This document shows, one piece after another, positions 1 through 9,276 of a stretch of DNA of 64,000 bases (the stretch's first letter is position 1; each line of letters opens with the position of its first letter). Below the pieces are notes generated by a model. That model was not told the DNA's origin, made no database searches, and saw only the letters and a list, made by a program, of their open reading frames with translations. This DNA is from Acidobacteria bacterium RIFCSPLOWO2_12_FULL_68_19 (GTDB lineage: Bacteria > Acidobacteriota > Vicinamibacteria > Vicinamibacterales > UBA2999), in contig MELF01000035.1 in NCBI GenBank assembly GCA_001767525.1, forward strand, positions 62,001 through 126,000, written 5' to 3'. Made by a program: the position numbers and the translations under genes.

Positions 1-124
1 CGTCTGTCAGCGCTGTGAGTCCCGCCGAGCCGCGCCCGGGGCCACGTGACGGGTCAGATGAACGCTCGTGCCGTCTTCGGCGGACGATCGATCAGGATGG
101 ACTCGCCCGAAGACAACCGGCAGA

Positions 125-1888
125 TCACATCGTGATCCGGACCGCGACCGCGGTCATGTCATCGTACTGGGGTGCGGGGCCGCGAAAAGCGGTGACCGCG
201 TCGAAGATGGCGTCGACGATCATCCGGGCGGGCTCGCGCCGGTGGGCACTGACGATCTCGCACACGCGCTTCGAGCCGAACTCGGCGCCCTGCTCGTTCA
301 CCGCTTCGTAGATCCCGTCCGTGCAGAACACGTACACGTCGCCGCCTTCGAGCGGCATCGTCACCTCGTCGTAGACGACGTCCGGAAACGACCCGAGCGG
401 CACGCCGGGAAGGGCGATCTGGCCGCATTCCTCCCCGGTGCTGCGGATCGGGTAGGGCAGCCCGGAGTTCGAGATGGTGAGCGTCCGCCGCTTCAGGTCG
501 AACAGGGCGTAGCACAGCGTGCAGTAGTACGCCTCGAGCTGGCGCTCGTGCAGGATGGTGTTCATCGCCTGCAGCACGCCGGACGCGCTGAACCGCTCCG
601 GCGCGTAGCGGCGGCGGAAGGTTCGCGACCGGACCAGCTCGGCCGCGAACGCGGCGTACAGCGCCGCCGGGACTCCCTTTCCGGAGACGTCGCCGACGGC
701 GACGACCAGGCTGTTCGGCTCCGGTGTGAGGAAATCGTGGATGTCGCCGCCGAGCTCGCGCGCCGCCGCAAAACGGCCGGCGACGTCGGCGTGCCGAAGC
801 CGCGCCGGCGGCCCCGTCGGTAACAGCGCCCGCTGCACGCGCTGGGCGAACTCAAGCTCGCGCTCGATGCGCTCCTCGTTCCGCCGCACTTCCTCGTAGA
901 GGCGTGCGTTCTCGATCGCCACCGCCGCCTGGCTCGCCAGCAGCGTGACCAGCTCCTTGTGCTCCTTGGTGAAGGCGTCGAGCTCAGGGCTTTCGAGATC
1001 GATCACGCCGATGCAGCGCTCCTTGAGGAGCATCGGCGCCACGAGCTCGGAGCGGACGTCGGGGACCAGATTGAGGTAGCGCGGATCCTGCGACACGTCG
1101 GAGACGAGGACCGCCTCCTTGTGGAGCGCCGCCCAGCCGACGAGGCCGCTGCCGAGCTTCACGCGCTTCGACGTCGGATCCTCGCCGTAGCTGACGGCGA
1201 ACTTCATCTCGAGCTCGCCGGTCGCCTCGTTGAGGAGGAGGATGCCGAACGTCCGATAGTCGATCAGGCGCTTGGTGAGGTTTGCGATGCGCGTCAGCAG
1301 GACTTCGGGGTCGAGGATGGACGATATCTCGCGGCCGATTTCCGCCAGCGTCTCCAGCGTCTCGACGTACTGCCGCTCCGCCTTGAAGAGGCGCGCGTTC
1401 TCGATCGCCACGGCCACGTGCGCGGCGAACTGGCGCAGCAGCGCCTCGTCCTGCGGCGAGAACGCGTCGGTCGTTTCCGCCAGCAGGTTGAGCGCGCCAA
1501 TGACCTTGCCCTTGCGCCGGATCGGCACAGCGAGCTGCGACAGCATGTTCCTCAGCGGGCCGGCGTACCGCGGTTCGCGGCGGATGTCGTTGACGAGAAT
1601 CGGCCGGCCTTCCTCCACCGCCGCGCCGACCACGCCCTGGCCGAGGCGCAGCCGCTGCTTCAGGATCGCGTCGTCGGGATAGCCCGTGGCATAGGCGATG
1701 CGCAGCTCCTGCCGCGCCCCCTCGAGCAGATAGACCGAAAAGGCGTTGAACCGCGTGAGCCTGGCGATGAGCTGCGGAATCTTCGCGAGCAGCTCCTCGA
1801 GATCGAGCACCGCCGTGACTTCGCGCCCGAGTTCGAACAGCGTCGACAGCAGTTCGGTGTCGCTCGGAGGGCGGGGTTGCACGTGCAT
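125..1888 (-). CDS. GAF-GAF-SpoIIE serine/threonine phosphatase (RsbU/PP2C-like)
   Basis: A 587-residue cytosolic protein with two GAF sensor domains (about residues 20-170 and 185-333), a short coiled linker (EEVRRNEERIERELEFAQRV) and a C-terminal SpoIIE/PP2C phosphatase. Metal-binding acidic motifs are visible: GGDIHDF (380-386), GDVSGKG (399-405) and a terminal YDDMTAVAVR. The family dephosphorylates anti-anti-sigma factors of the partner-switching type in response to ligands bound by the GAF domains. The ATG at 1888 was chosen because the GAF homology begins directly after it; the frame is open further upstream, but that part lies antisense to the divergent dehydratase. No STAS or anti-sigma kinase gene is adjacent, so its substrate is unknown. 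It opens a cluster of signalling genes. Confidence 0.9.
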   Translation of the reverse strand: MHVQPRPPSDTELLSTLFELGREVTAVLDLEELLAKIPQLIARLTRFNAFSVYLLEGARQELRIAYATGYPDDAILKQRLRLGQGVVGAAVEEGRPILVNDIRREPRYAGPLRNMLSQLAVPIRRKGKVIGALNLLAETTDAFSPQDEALLRQFAAHVAVAIENARLFKAERQYVETLETLAEIGREISSILDPEVLLTRIANLTKRLIDYRTFGILLLNEATGELEMKFAVSYGEDPTSKRVKLGSGLVGWAALHKEAVLVSDVSQDPRYLNLVPDVRSELVAPMLLKERCIGVIDLESPELDAFTKEHKELVTLLASQAAVAIENARLYEEVRRNEERIERELEFAQRVQRALLPTGPPARLRHADVAGRFAAARELGGDIHDFLTPEPNSLVVAVGDVSGKGVPAALYAAFAAELVRSRTFRRRYAPERFSASGVLQAMNTILHERQLEAYYCTLCYALFDLKRRTLTISNSGLPYPIRSTGEECGQIALPGVPLGSFPDVVYDEVTMPLEGGDVYVFCTDGIYEAVNEQGAEFGSKRVCEIVSAHRREPARMIVDAIFDAVTAFRGPAPQYDDMTAVAVRITM

Positions 1889-1924
1889 GGCTGGACGGGT
1901 CGTTCGAATTATACTGGAGGCTTC

Positions 1925-2404
1925 GTGGCCACCTCCCTCACGCTGCCGCTCGACCACGCCGCGATCGAGCGGATCCTCCCGCACCGGTATCCCTTCTTGC
2001 TCGTCGATCGGATCACCGAGCTCGAACCGGACAAGCGCATCGTCGGCATCAAGAACGTCTCGCTCAACGAGCGGTACCTGTCGCATCAGCCGGGCGAGGC
2101 GCCGACGATGCCGCCGACGATCCTTACCGAGGCGATCGCGCAGGTTGGCGCGATCCTCATCCTGTCGAAGCCCGAGAACCGCGAGAAGCTCCCGTTCTTC
2201 ATGGGGATCGAGCGCGTTCGGTACTACGGTCCCGTGTGCCCAGGCGATGTCGTCGAGATCGAGGCGCGCGTGAAGCGTCTGCGGGGCCGGGTCGGCCAGC
2301 TCACCGGTTTCGCGCGTGTGAACGGGCGCGTCGTGGTCAGCGGCACGATGACGTTCGCCCTCGGGCCCTCCGCCTCTGCCAGCGTCCAGGCTCAGGGAGC
2401 CTGA
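1925..2404 (+). CDS. fabZ: FabZ-like beta-hydroxyacyl-ACP dehydratase
   Basis: A 159-residue hotdog-fold protein. It starts LDHAAIERILPHRYPFLLVD, the classic FabZ N-terminus, and continues with the active-site region SHQPGEAPTMPPTILTEAIAQ and then FMGIERVRYYGPVCPGD. The catalytic His (in SHQPG) and Glu (in LTEAIAQ) are in their usual places, although the common HFPGRPxMPG box is changed. The family dehydrates 3-hydroxyacyl-ACP in fatty acid and lipid A precursor synthesis. The GTG at 1925 was chosen because GGAGG (1916-1920) lies just upstream and homology starts within ten residues. It is divergent from the phosphatase (36 bp gap) and stands apart from any other fatty-acid gene, so it may be a secondary copy. 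Confidence 0.85.
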   Translation: MATSLTLPLDHAAIERILPHRYPFLLVDRITELEPDKRIVGIKNVSLNERYLSHQPGEAPTMPPTILTEAIAQVGAILILSKPENREKLPFFMGIERVRYYGPVCPGDVVEIEARVKRLRGRVGQLTGFARVNGRVVVSGTMTFALGPSASASVQAQGA

Positions 2405-2462
2405 CGGTCCAACGTGTCACATCTGGGGTCGGCAGGAAGGATTGCCGACAGCGCGGTCTGAT

Positions 2463-3659
2463 CTAGCGGCTCGCCGCCTCCTCGGGCTGGGCCGCCGTGC
2501 TGATGCAGTTCCGGCCGTTGGCCTTGGCGCGGTAGAGCGCCGCGTCGGCGCGCGCAATGATCGCCGTGGCGTCGATTTCCCCGGGCGCGGCTGGCGCCAC
2601 CCCGAAGCTGGCCGTCACGGGGATGTCCACCTGGATGTCGCTGACGTTCCACCGCACCGGATGCTCTTCCAGATTGCGCCGGAGCAGGTCGGCAACGCGC
2701 TCGGCGCCGGATGTCGCCGTCTCGGGCAGCAGCGCCAGGAACTCCTCCCCGCCCCACCGGCACTTGAGGTCGCTGCCGCGCAGGACCGTCCTCATGCGCT
2801 GGCCGACGGCCGCGAGCACGGCATCGCCGCACAAGTGCCCGTAGTGGTCGTTGACCTCCTTGAAATGGTCCAGGTCGAACATGATCACGGCGAGTGGCAG
2901 GCGCGACCGGCGGGCCCGGCGGAGCTCGCCGTCCATGACTTCGAGCGCATGCTGCCGGTTGAAGCACCCGGTCAGCGAATCCCGGACGCTGTTCTCATGG
3001 ACCACTTCGAACAGCTCCGCGTTCTTCAGCGCGCCAGCCAGGAGCGCCGCGGCCGCCGTCAGCACGACGCGCTGATGATCCGTCGGCGGTGGGTTGGCGG
3101 CGACGCCGAGCACCCCGACGGGATGACGCCCGACCATCATGGGAAAGCAGATATCGTCCGCGACGCCGACGCTCGAGGCGTCGCCCGCCTCGAGCGCCTT
3201 CCGGGCGGCCGTCTCGCATTCCGCCACCGACCGATCGGCGACGACCGCCAGGGGATGCCACGTCGTGCCGTTGAGCGCCATGGTCCACGCGCCGCGTCCC
3301 TCCGCGAGCGCCGGGAGCTGTTGTGTGGCGACGACCCCGATTGCCGATTGGTCGAGTGACTCGCCCAGCGCTTTGCCGAAGTTCACCAGCCGCTCCATTT
3401 CGGCGACGCGGACATCTGCCTGCCGCGCCTCGGCGGCGGCCGCCACCGCGTGCGCGTGGCTCTCGTGCCGTTTGCGGGCCTGATGAAAGATGAACACGAC
3501 GGCGAGGATGACGAGGGCCGGCACGAGCTGGAGATCCCAACTGTGGTCGATCTCCCGCGCGTAGTCGACGACTCGCCCGAGCGGGCGCGAAATAACGGTG
3601 AAGAGCGCCGCGGTCAGACCGACCAGCAGGAAGAGGTCATTGCGACCGATTAACCGCAT
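2463..3659 (-). CDS. membrane-anchored diguanylate cyclase (GGDEF)
   Basis: A 398-residue protein: two N-terminal hydrophobic segments (about 8-25 and 43-60), a coiled segment (about 62-92), a GAF-like middle and a C-terminal GGDEF domain (about 222-385). The active-site loop is GGEEF at 303-307, with metal-binding Asp in MFDLDHFKEVN and an RxxD inhibitory I-site (R294-D297) five residues before the loop. It should make cyclic di-GMP from two GTP and be product-inhibited. The ATG at 3659 immediately precedes the first membrane helix. It is divergent from the hybrid kinase, with 107 bp between starts holding promoter-like elements for both. Confidence 0.92.
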   Translation of the reverse strand: MRLIGRNDLFLLVGLTAALFTVISRPLGRVVDYAREIDHSWDLQLVPALVILAVVFIFHQARKRHESHAHAVAAAAEARQADVRVAEMERLVNFGKALGESLDQSAIGVVATQQLPALAEGRGAWTMALNGTTWHPLAVVADRSVAECETAARKALEAGDASSVGVADDICFPMMVGRHPVGVLGVAANPPPTDHQRVVLTAAAALLAGALKNAELFEVVHENSVRDSLTGCFNRQHALEVMDGELRRARRSRLPLAVIMFDLDHFKEVNDHYGHLCGDAVLAAVGQRMRTVLRGSDLKCRWGGEEFLALLPETATSGAERVADLLRRNLEEHPVRWNVSDIQVDIPVTASFGVAPAAPGEIDATAIIARADAALYRAKANGRNCISTAAQPEEAASR

Positions 3660-3707
3660 CGAGCCTCGCCACCGCGACGCGCCGGCGGATTGCCGTGGAA
3701 TCTCGAC

Positions 3708-3736
3708 AGCCTAGGGCCGCCGCCGGACGCTGTCAA
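3708..3736 (-). promoter_or_regulatory. sigma70-like promoter for the diguanylate cyclase
   Basis: Read on the minus strand, a perfect TTGACA (3731-3736) is followed after 17 bases by TAGGCT (3708-3713), which matches TATAAT at three positions. It lies about 50 bp upstream of the start codon at 3659. The -35 and the spacing are good and the -10 is weak. Confidence 0.4.
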
Positions 3737-3750
3737 GGACACTGACATCC

Positions 3751-3756
3751 TATAAT
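3751..3756 (+). promoter_or_regulatory. TATAAT -10 element for the hybrid histidine kinase
   Basis: A perfect TATAAT lies 10 bp upstream of the GTG start at 3767, so a transcript would be leaderless or nearly so. No convincing -35 is seen at 16-18 bp spacing. Confidence 0.35.
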
Positions 3757-3766
3757 CGGTCGCTCC

Positions 3767-5329
<1,563 letters not shown>

Positions 5330-6356
5330 GGCACCACCACCCCCTGCGCGCCCCTCGCCGTGTGTCCGCCCCCGGTCGTCCATCCGCGGCTGGCGAGCGT
5401 CGCCTTCGCCATCTTCGCCTTGTGCTGGAACGCCAGAATCGCGTGGCGCATGATCCGGATCGCTTCGGAGGGAGGCACCGCCGCGCCGAGCGCGTCGCGC
5501 AGACGGCGGATGGCCCGAGCGTGCAGCTGCGACACGCGTGACTCGTTGACGCCGATCTCGGCGCCAATCTGCTTCATCGTCGCCTCACCGTAGTAGTAGA
5601 GGCTGATCACCTTCTGCTCGCGCGGCGGCAAGGAGGCAATCGCCGCGCGCACGCGCGCCTTCGTCTCCTCCCGCTCGAAGACGCGATCCGGCTGCTCCGG
5701 CTCCGCCGGCACGAGCGCCGGCGGCAGCGACGATTCGCTCAGGTGATCTCCGCCCGCCAGCGGCGAGGTCGACTCGATGGCGTTGATCCGGACGATGGTC
5801 CGGCTGAGGCGCTTCTCGTCGGACCCGACCCGGGCCGCGAGATCCGCCAGCGACGGCTCGCATCCCAACTCACGCCGGAGCTGCTCGCGCGCCGCCTCGA
5901 GCTCGCGCCGCTGCCGGCGCACCCCGCGCGGCCAGGCATCCTTGCGCAGCGCGTCGATCATGGCCCCGCGCACGCGCCGCTCGGCAAACGTCTCGAACTT
6001 GATGCCCCGGGCGTCGTCGAACCGGCGCGCCGCGTCGATGAGGCCGATCACTCCGTCCTGGACGAGGTCTCCGATGTCAATCGAATGAGGCATCGTCGCG
6101 GCAACGCGGCGGGCGAGCTGCTCCACGAACGGAATCGCAGCAACCACGCGCGGGTCAACTCTTCCGGTCGAGGAGCGCATCAGGGGACCTCCGGCGTGTC
6201 CGTATGGCAACTCGAGTACCAAGCCGTACAGGCCTCCGCTTCCCTTATTGGGGAGATGGCCCAGCGGAGACTGTAAGTGCTTCTTACTTCTGCACGTTAT
6301 GGAAATCGCCGGGACGACTGGGGGCGATTGCCGGAACGCGCCAAATCGGGTAGATC

Positions 6357-6370
6357 GTCAAAATATTGAC
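6357..6370 (+). promoter_or_regulatory. operator-like inverted repeat, copy 1
   Basis: GTCAAAATATTGAC is a perfect inverted repeat (GTCAA-4-TTGAC). It fits the consensus GTCAAnATATTGrC shared with the sites at 6389-6404 and 7005-7020, and lies upstream of the sigma factor gene. A transcription-factor site is inferred from repetition and symmetry. Confidence 0.5.
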
Positions 6371-6388
6371 CACTAGGCGCGTCTATTT

Positions 6389-6404
6389 CGCCAATATATT
6401 GACA
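6389..6404 (-). promoter_or_regulatory. operator-like motif, copy 2
   Basis: Read on the minus strand this is TGTCAATATATTGGCG, identical at 15 of 16 positions to the motif before the NtrC-type gene. It has the same orientation relative to its downstream gene (the sigma factor). Confidence 0.5.
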
Positions 6405-6499
6405 GTCAAGATTACAAAAGAGGCGTCTGTTTACGACTGAGACAGAGGTTGCCCGGTTAGGCGCCCCGTGTGCTGATTCGGAACGAGTGGCGGTCCTAT

Positions 6500-6694
6500 T
6501 CAAACTGCGGTCAGATTCGACCGCCCTCGGATCTCCCGCGCCGTGCTCATGGCGTCGAGCACGCTGGCAACCACCTGCGCGGCACGGGAGCGGCTGGCGT
6601 CGTCGGGCGCGTGCACCTCGAGCATTTCCGCATGCGCGAGGATGATCCCGAGCTGATTGTTCAGCTGATGAAACAGCTCCCGCAACTCGTTCAC
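6500..6694 (-). CDS. orphan histidine phosphoacceptor (HisKA-like) domain protein
   Basis: A 64-residue protein consisting only of what looks like the first DHp helix and part of the second: NELRELFHQLNNQLGIILAH resembles the H-box of NtrB-type kinases (HELNN), with His at about residue 8, then a hydrophilic helix rich in Ala and Ser. No ATPase domain follows; the frame closes at 6500 and nothing kinase-like lies downstream. The GTG at 6694 overlaps the stop of the HTH gene as GTGA, indicating translational coupling. It might accept phosphate from another kinase or mimic a DHp domain to bind a response regulator such as the divergent NtrC-type protein. A degenerate kinase fragment is the alternative. 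Confidence 0.6.
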   Translation of the reverse strand: MNELRELFHQLNNQLGIILAHAEMLEVHAPDDASRSRAAQVVASVLDAMSTAREIRGRSNLTAV

Positions 6695-6897
6695 GCGTGG
6701 CGCCCGTTGGCGTTGATCTCGCTGGCGCGTCCCGGACGGACGGGATCGCGCCACAGCGAGTCGGCAAAGATGCGAATCGACCCGCCCGCCGTCCGCACGT
6801 ATTCCACCTTCCCGGCGGAGATCCAGTTGTAGATAGTGCGGCGGCTCACGCCGACAGCCTCACAAGCCTTCATGATGGACAGAGTTTGGCGATCCAT
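6691..6897 (-). CDS. small excisionase/MerR-type helix-turn-helix protein
   Basis: A 68-residue DNA-binding protein of the excisionase (helix_turn_helix_17, BldC-like) family. It has IMKACEAVGVSRRTIYNWIS, then the wing AGKVEYVRTAGGSIRIFADS, typical of winged HTH proteins that bind short direct or inverted repeats. The ATG at 6897 starts the family homology. It is coupled (GTGA overlap) to the orphan HisKA-like gene and is divergent from the NtrC-type activator (129 bp between starts). No integrase is near, so a regulatory rather than excisionase role is likely; the TGTCAAnATATTGrC sites nearby are candidate targets. Confidence 0.78.
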   Translation of the reverse strand: MDRQTLSIMKACEAVGVSRRTIYNWISAGKVEYVRTAGGSIRIFADSLWRDPVRPGRASEINANGRHA

Positions 6898-6988
6898 GTC
6901 TGCTCTCTTGCAGGCCTCCCACCCACCTGCTCTATCGGCCGGGAGATACAAATCCTTAGGCTGGACCCGCCGGAGGCCTGAACCCTGG

Positions 6989-7003
6989 GGCCGGGGGCTT
7001 GCT
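6989..7003 (+). promoter_or_regulatory. possible sigma54-type promoter of the NtrC-like gene
   Basis: GG at 6989-6990 and GC at 7001-7002 (within TTGCT) have the spacing of a -24/-12 element, with CC in place of CA after the GG. If real, transcription would begin about 7014, inside the operator-like motif. The match is partial in a G-rich stretch and could be chance. Confidence 0.25.
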
Positions 7004-7004
7004 G

Positions 7005-7020
7005 TGTCAAGATATTGGCG
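7005..7020 (+). promoter_or_regulatory. operator-like motif, copy 3
   Basis: TGTCAAGATATTGGCG ends seven bases before the ATG of the NtrC-type gene at 7027. It matches the minus-strand motif at 6389-6404 at 15 of 16 positions. A bound protein here would cover the translation or transcription start of the activator gene. Confidence 0.5.
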
Positions 7021-7026
7021 CCTCCG

Positions 7027-8403
7027 ATGACTCCGGCAACTCCTCACATTCTCTTCGTGGACGATGAGCCGGCGCTGCGGACCGTGATGGTCGAGCGGCT
7101 GCGGGACCACGGCTTCGAGGTGGCGGAGGCCGAGAGCGGCGAGCGGGCGCTCGAGCTGCTCGATCAATTCGCGTTCGACATCGTCATCACCGACCTGCGG
7201 ATGCCCGGTGTCGACGGCGGGAGCGTGATCGAGTCGGCGGTCGGCCGGTACCCGGGCATCGTGGCCATCGTCATCACGGGCTACGGCACCATCAAGGACG
7301 CGGTTGACGCAATCAAGCGCGGAGCGTCGGACTTCATCGCCAAGCCGTTTCAGTTCGACGAACTGATGCACGTGCTCGAGAAGGCGCTCGAGCAGCGGCG
7401 GCTTGCGTCGGAGAACGCGTACCTCCGGTCGCAGCTCGAGGAGCGGTATCAGTTCGGCGGCATTCTCGGTCGCAGCCGGCCAATGCAGGATCTCTTCCAC
7501 CTGGTCGAGACCGTCGCCGGATCGAGCAGCACGATCCTGATCACCGGCGAGACGGGCACCGGCAAGGAGGTCGTCGCCCGCGCCATCCACCACAACAGCC
7601 CGCGGCGGGCGCACCGATTCGTCGCGTTGAATTGCAGCGCGATTCCGGAGACGCTGCTCGAGGCCGAGCTGTTCGGCCACGTGCGCGGGGCGTTCACCGG
7701 TGCGGTGGGGACGCGGCAGGGGCGCTTCGAGCAGGCGCACAAGGGAACGCTCTTTCTCGATGAGGTGGGGACGATGAGTCCCGGGCTGCAGGTGAAGCTG
7801 CTGCGTGCGCTGCAGGAACGCGAGTTCGAGCGCGTCGGCGACAGCCAGACGATCAAGATCGATGTCCGCGTCATCGCGGCCACGAATTCGGATCTCACGC
7901 GACTGGTCGCGGGCGGCGCGTTCCGGGAGGATCTCTTCTACCGCCTGAACGTGATTCCGATTCAACTGCCGCCGCTCCGCGAGCGGCGCGACGACATCCC
8001 GTTGTTCGTGAAGCACTTCCTCGCGAAGTTCGCGCCGGGCTCATCGATCCACGCCTCACAGAGCGCACTGCGCGCGCTGATGGCGTACGACTGGCCGGGC
8101 AACGTGCGTCAGCTCGAGAACGCGATGGAGCGTGCGGTGGCGCTCTGCGCCGGACACCAGGAGATCGACGTCGCCGATCTGCCGCCCGAACTGCAGCAGG
8201 CCCCGACGGCCTCGACGCCGCCCTACGTCGAGTTCCCCGACGACGGCCTCGACTTGGCGCGCTATCTCGCCACGATCGAGCGCGACCTCATCCATCGCGC
8301 GCTCGACCGGACACGGGGCAACCGGAACAAGGCCGCCGACCTGCTGCGCATCAAGCGCACGACGCTCGTCGAGAAGCTGAAGCGCATGGGAGCCGAGGAC
8401 TGA
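7027..8403 (+). CDS. NtrC-family sigma54-dependent response regulator
   Basis: A 458-residue regulator with an N-terminal receiver (phosphorylatable D56 in ITDLRMPGVDG), a central AAA+ domain with Walker A GETGTGKE, the sigma54-contacting GAFTGA loop and Walker B-type GTLFLDEVG, and a C-terminal Fis-type helix-turn-helix (RNKAADLLRIKRTTLVEKLK). When phosphorylated it should oligomerise and drive open-complex formation at sigma54 promoters. The ATG at 7027 was chosen over an upstream TTG because the receiver starts seven residues later. No dedicated full-length kinase is adjacent; the hybrid kinase 1.7 kb away or the orphan phosphoacceptor protein could feed it. Its stop overlaps the next start (TGATG). 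Confidence 0.93.
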   Translation: MTPATPHILFVDDEPALRTVMVERLRDHGFEVAEAESGERALELLDQFAFDIVITDLRMPGVDGGSVIESAVGRYPGIVAIVITGYGTIKDAVDAIKRGASDFIAKPFQFDELMHVLEKALEQRRLASENAYLRSQLEERYQFGGILGRSRPMQDLFHLVETVAGSSSTILITGETGTGKEVVARAIHHNSPRRAHRFVALNCSAIPETLLEAELFGHVRGAFTGAVGTRQGRFEQAHKGTLFLDEVGTMSPGLQVKLLRALQEREFERVGDSQTIKIDVRVIAATNSDLTRLVAGGAFREDLFYRLNVIPIQLPPLRERRDDIPLFVKHFLAKFAPGSSIHASQSALRALMAYDWPGNVRQLENAMERAVALCAGHQEIDVADLPPELQQAPTASTPPYVEFPDDGLDLARYLATIERDLIHRALDRTRGNRNKAADLLRIKRTTLVEKLKRMGAED

Positions 8404-8792
8404 TGCCGCCACGCTTTGCGTACTGGACGATTCTGGCCGGCGGGCTGCCGACGGCCTTCCGCGCGGCGGAGCGCGAGGAGCTGTTGCCGACCTTCAAGCG
8501 CATCCAGGAGAGGCATCCGGATGCGGAAATGAAGTACTTCGCGCGGGGCAGGCTGTGGGCCTCGCCGGAGGAGGCGCGCCGAGCCGCTGACGCCGCGCGA
8601 GAGCGGCGCCAGTCGCGCCATGGGCGCGACTGGCGGCCGGGCGGCGAGCACCGCGATCCCCGCCAGCCCTTCAAGGAGGCGAAGAAGGCGCGCAACCTGA
8701 AGGGACGCCGGCAGCGCTTCGAGCGGCGCCGGGAGGGACAGTCCGGGCGTCCAGGCGGTCCGTCCCGGCCGGCCGGCCGACGCCGATCATGA
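8403..8792 (+). CDS. conserved hypothetical, basic C-terminal tail
   Basis: A 129-residue protein of unknown function. The first half is folded-looking (PRFAYWTILAGGLPTAFRAA, LLPTFKRIQERHPDAEMKYF), and the second half is rich in Arg, Lys and Gly (GRRQRFERRREGQSGRPGG), as in nucleic-acid-binding tails. The ATG overlaps the preceding stop (TGATG), and its own end overlaps the next gene by four bases (ATGA), so all three genes are probably co-translated. I do not recognise a named family with certainty. Confidence 0.75.
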   Translation: MPPRFAYWTILAGGLPTAFRAAEREELLPTFKRIQERHPDAEMKYFARGRLWASPEEARRAADAARERRQSRHGRDWRPGGEHRDPRQPFKEAKKARNLKGRRQRFERRREGQSGRPGGPSRPAGRRRS

Positions 8793-9145
8793 TTGCGCAC
8801 GTCGTGCTGTTCCGGCCGCGGCGTGCGCTCTCGGCCGACCGCCGCCGCGCGCTCGCCGCCTCGTTCGAAGCGGCGTTGCAGCAGATCCCCTCGATTCGCC
8901 GGGCGCGCGTAGGCCGCCGGCTCGTCCTCGGTCGCGCCTACGAGGCGCTCACCCGCGCAGATTACCCGTACATGGCGATCCTCGAGTTCGACGACCGCAA
9001 CGGACTGACCGCCTATCTCGAGCACCCGGCGCACGATCAGCTGGCGGCGCAGTTCTTCGGCGCCTTCGAGGAGGCGTTGATCCTCGACGTCGAGCTGGCC
9101 GAGGGCGCGGCCGGGCTGGTCGAGTTGGCAGGCAACAGGCCGTGA
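8789..9145 (+). CDS. Dabb-family stress-responsive alpha/beta-barrel protein
   Basis: A 118-residue protein with the dimeric alpha-beta barrel (Dabb) pattern: an opening beta strand MIAHVVLFRPRRALSADRRR, the central PYMAILEFDDRNGLTAYLEH and then HPAHDQLAAQFF. Dabb proteins are small dimers of varied or unknown function, some of them polyketide cyclases or stress proteins. It overlaps the preceding gene by four bases and ends the NtrC-led operon. Function here is not predictable. Confidence 0.8.
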   Translation: MIAHVVLFRPRRALSADRRRALAASFEAALQQIPSIRRARVGRRLVLGRAYEALTRADYPYMAILEFDDRNGLTAYLEHPAHDQLAAQFFGAFEEALILDVELAEGAAGLVELAGNRP

Positions 9146-9276
9146 ATGGACACGCTTGGCGTACTGCCTACGACTTCATGTCTCCTGTGTACCGCCCGTG
9201 ACTGACGCACCACTTGAACCGGCGGGAGCACGATGGCGGCTCCGTCCCGGCACCGCGTGCGGGCTGCGGCGACTCC

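Larger units (their letters stand above)
6181..6499. other. AT-richer intergenic region with operator-like motifs
   Basis: This gap of about 320 bp is clearly lower in G+C than its surroundings. It holds the sigma factor ribosome binding site, a small inverted repeat GTAAG-5-CTTAC (6273-6287) and two TTGAC-type palindromic motifs (6357-6370 and 6389-6404). No open frame looks coding. Confidence 0.6.

Noticed and set aside
1-124. possible gene at the left edge
   Set aside because: No start, motif or convincing frame is seen in the first 124 bases on either strand.
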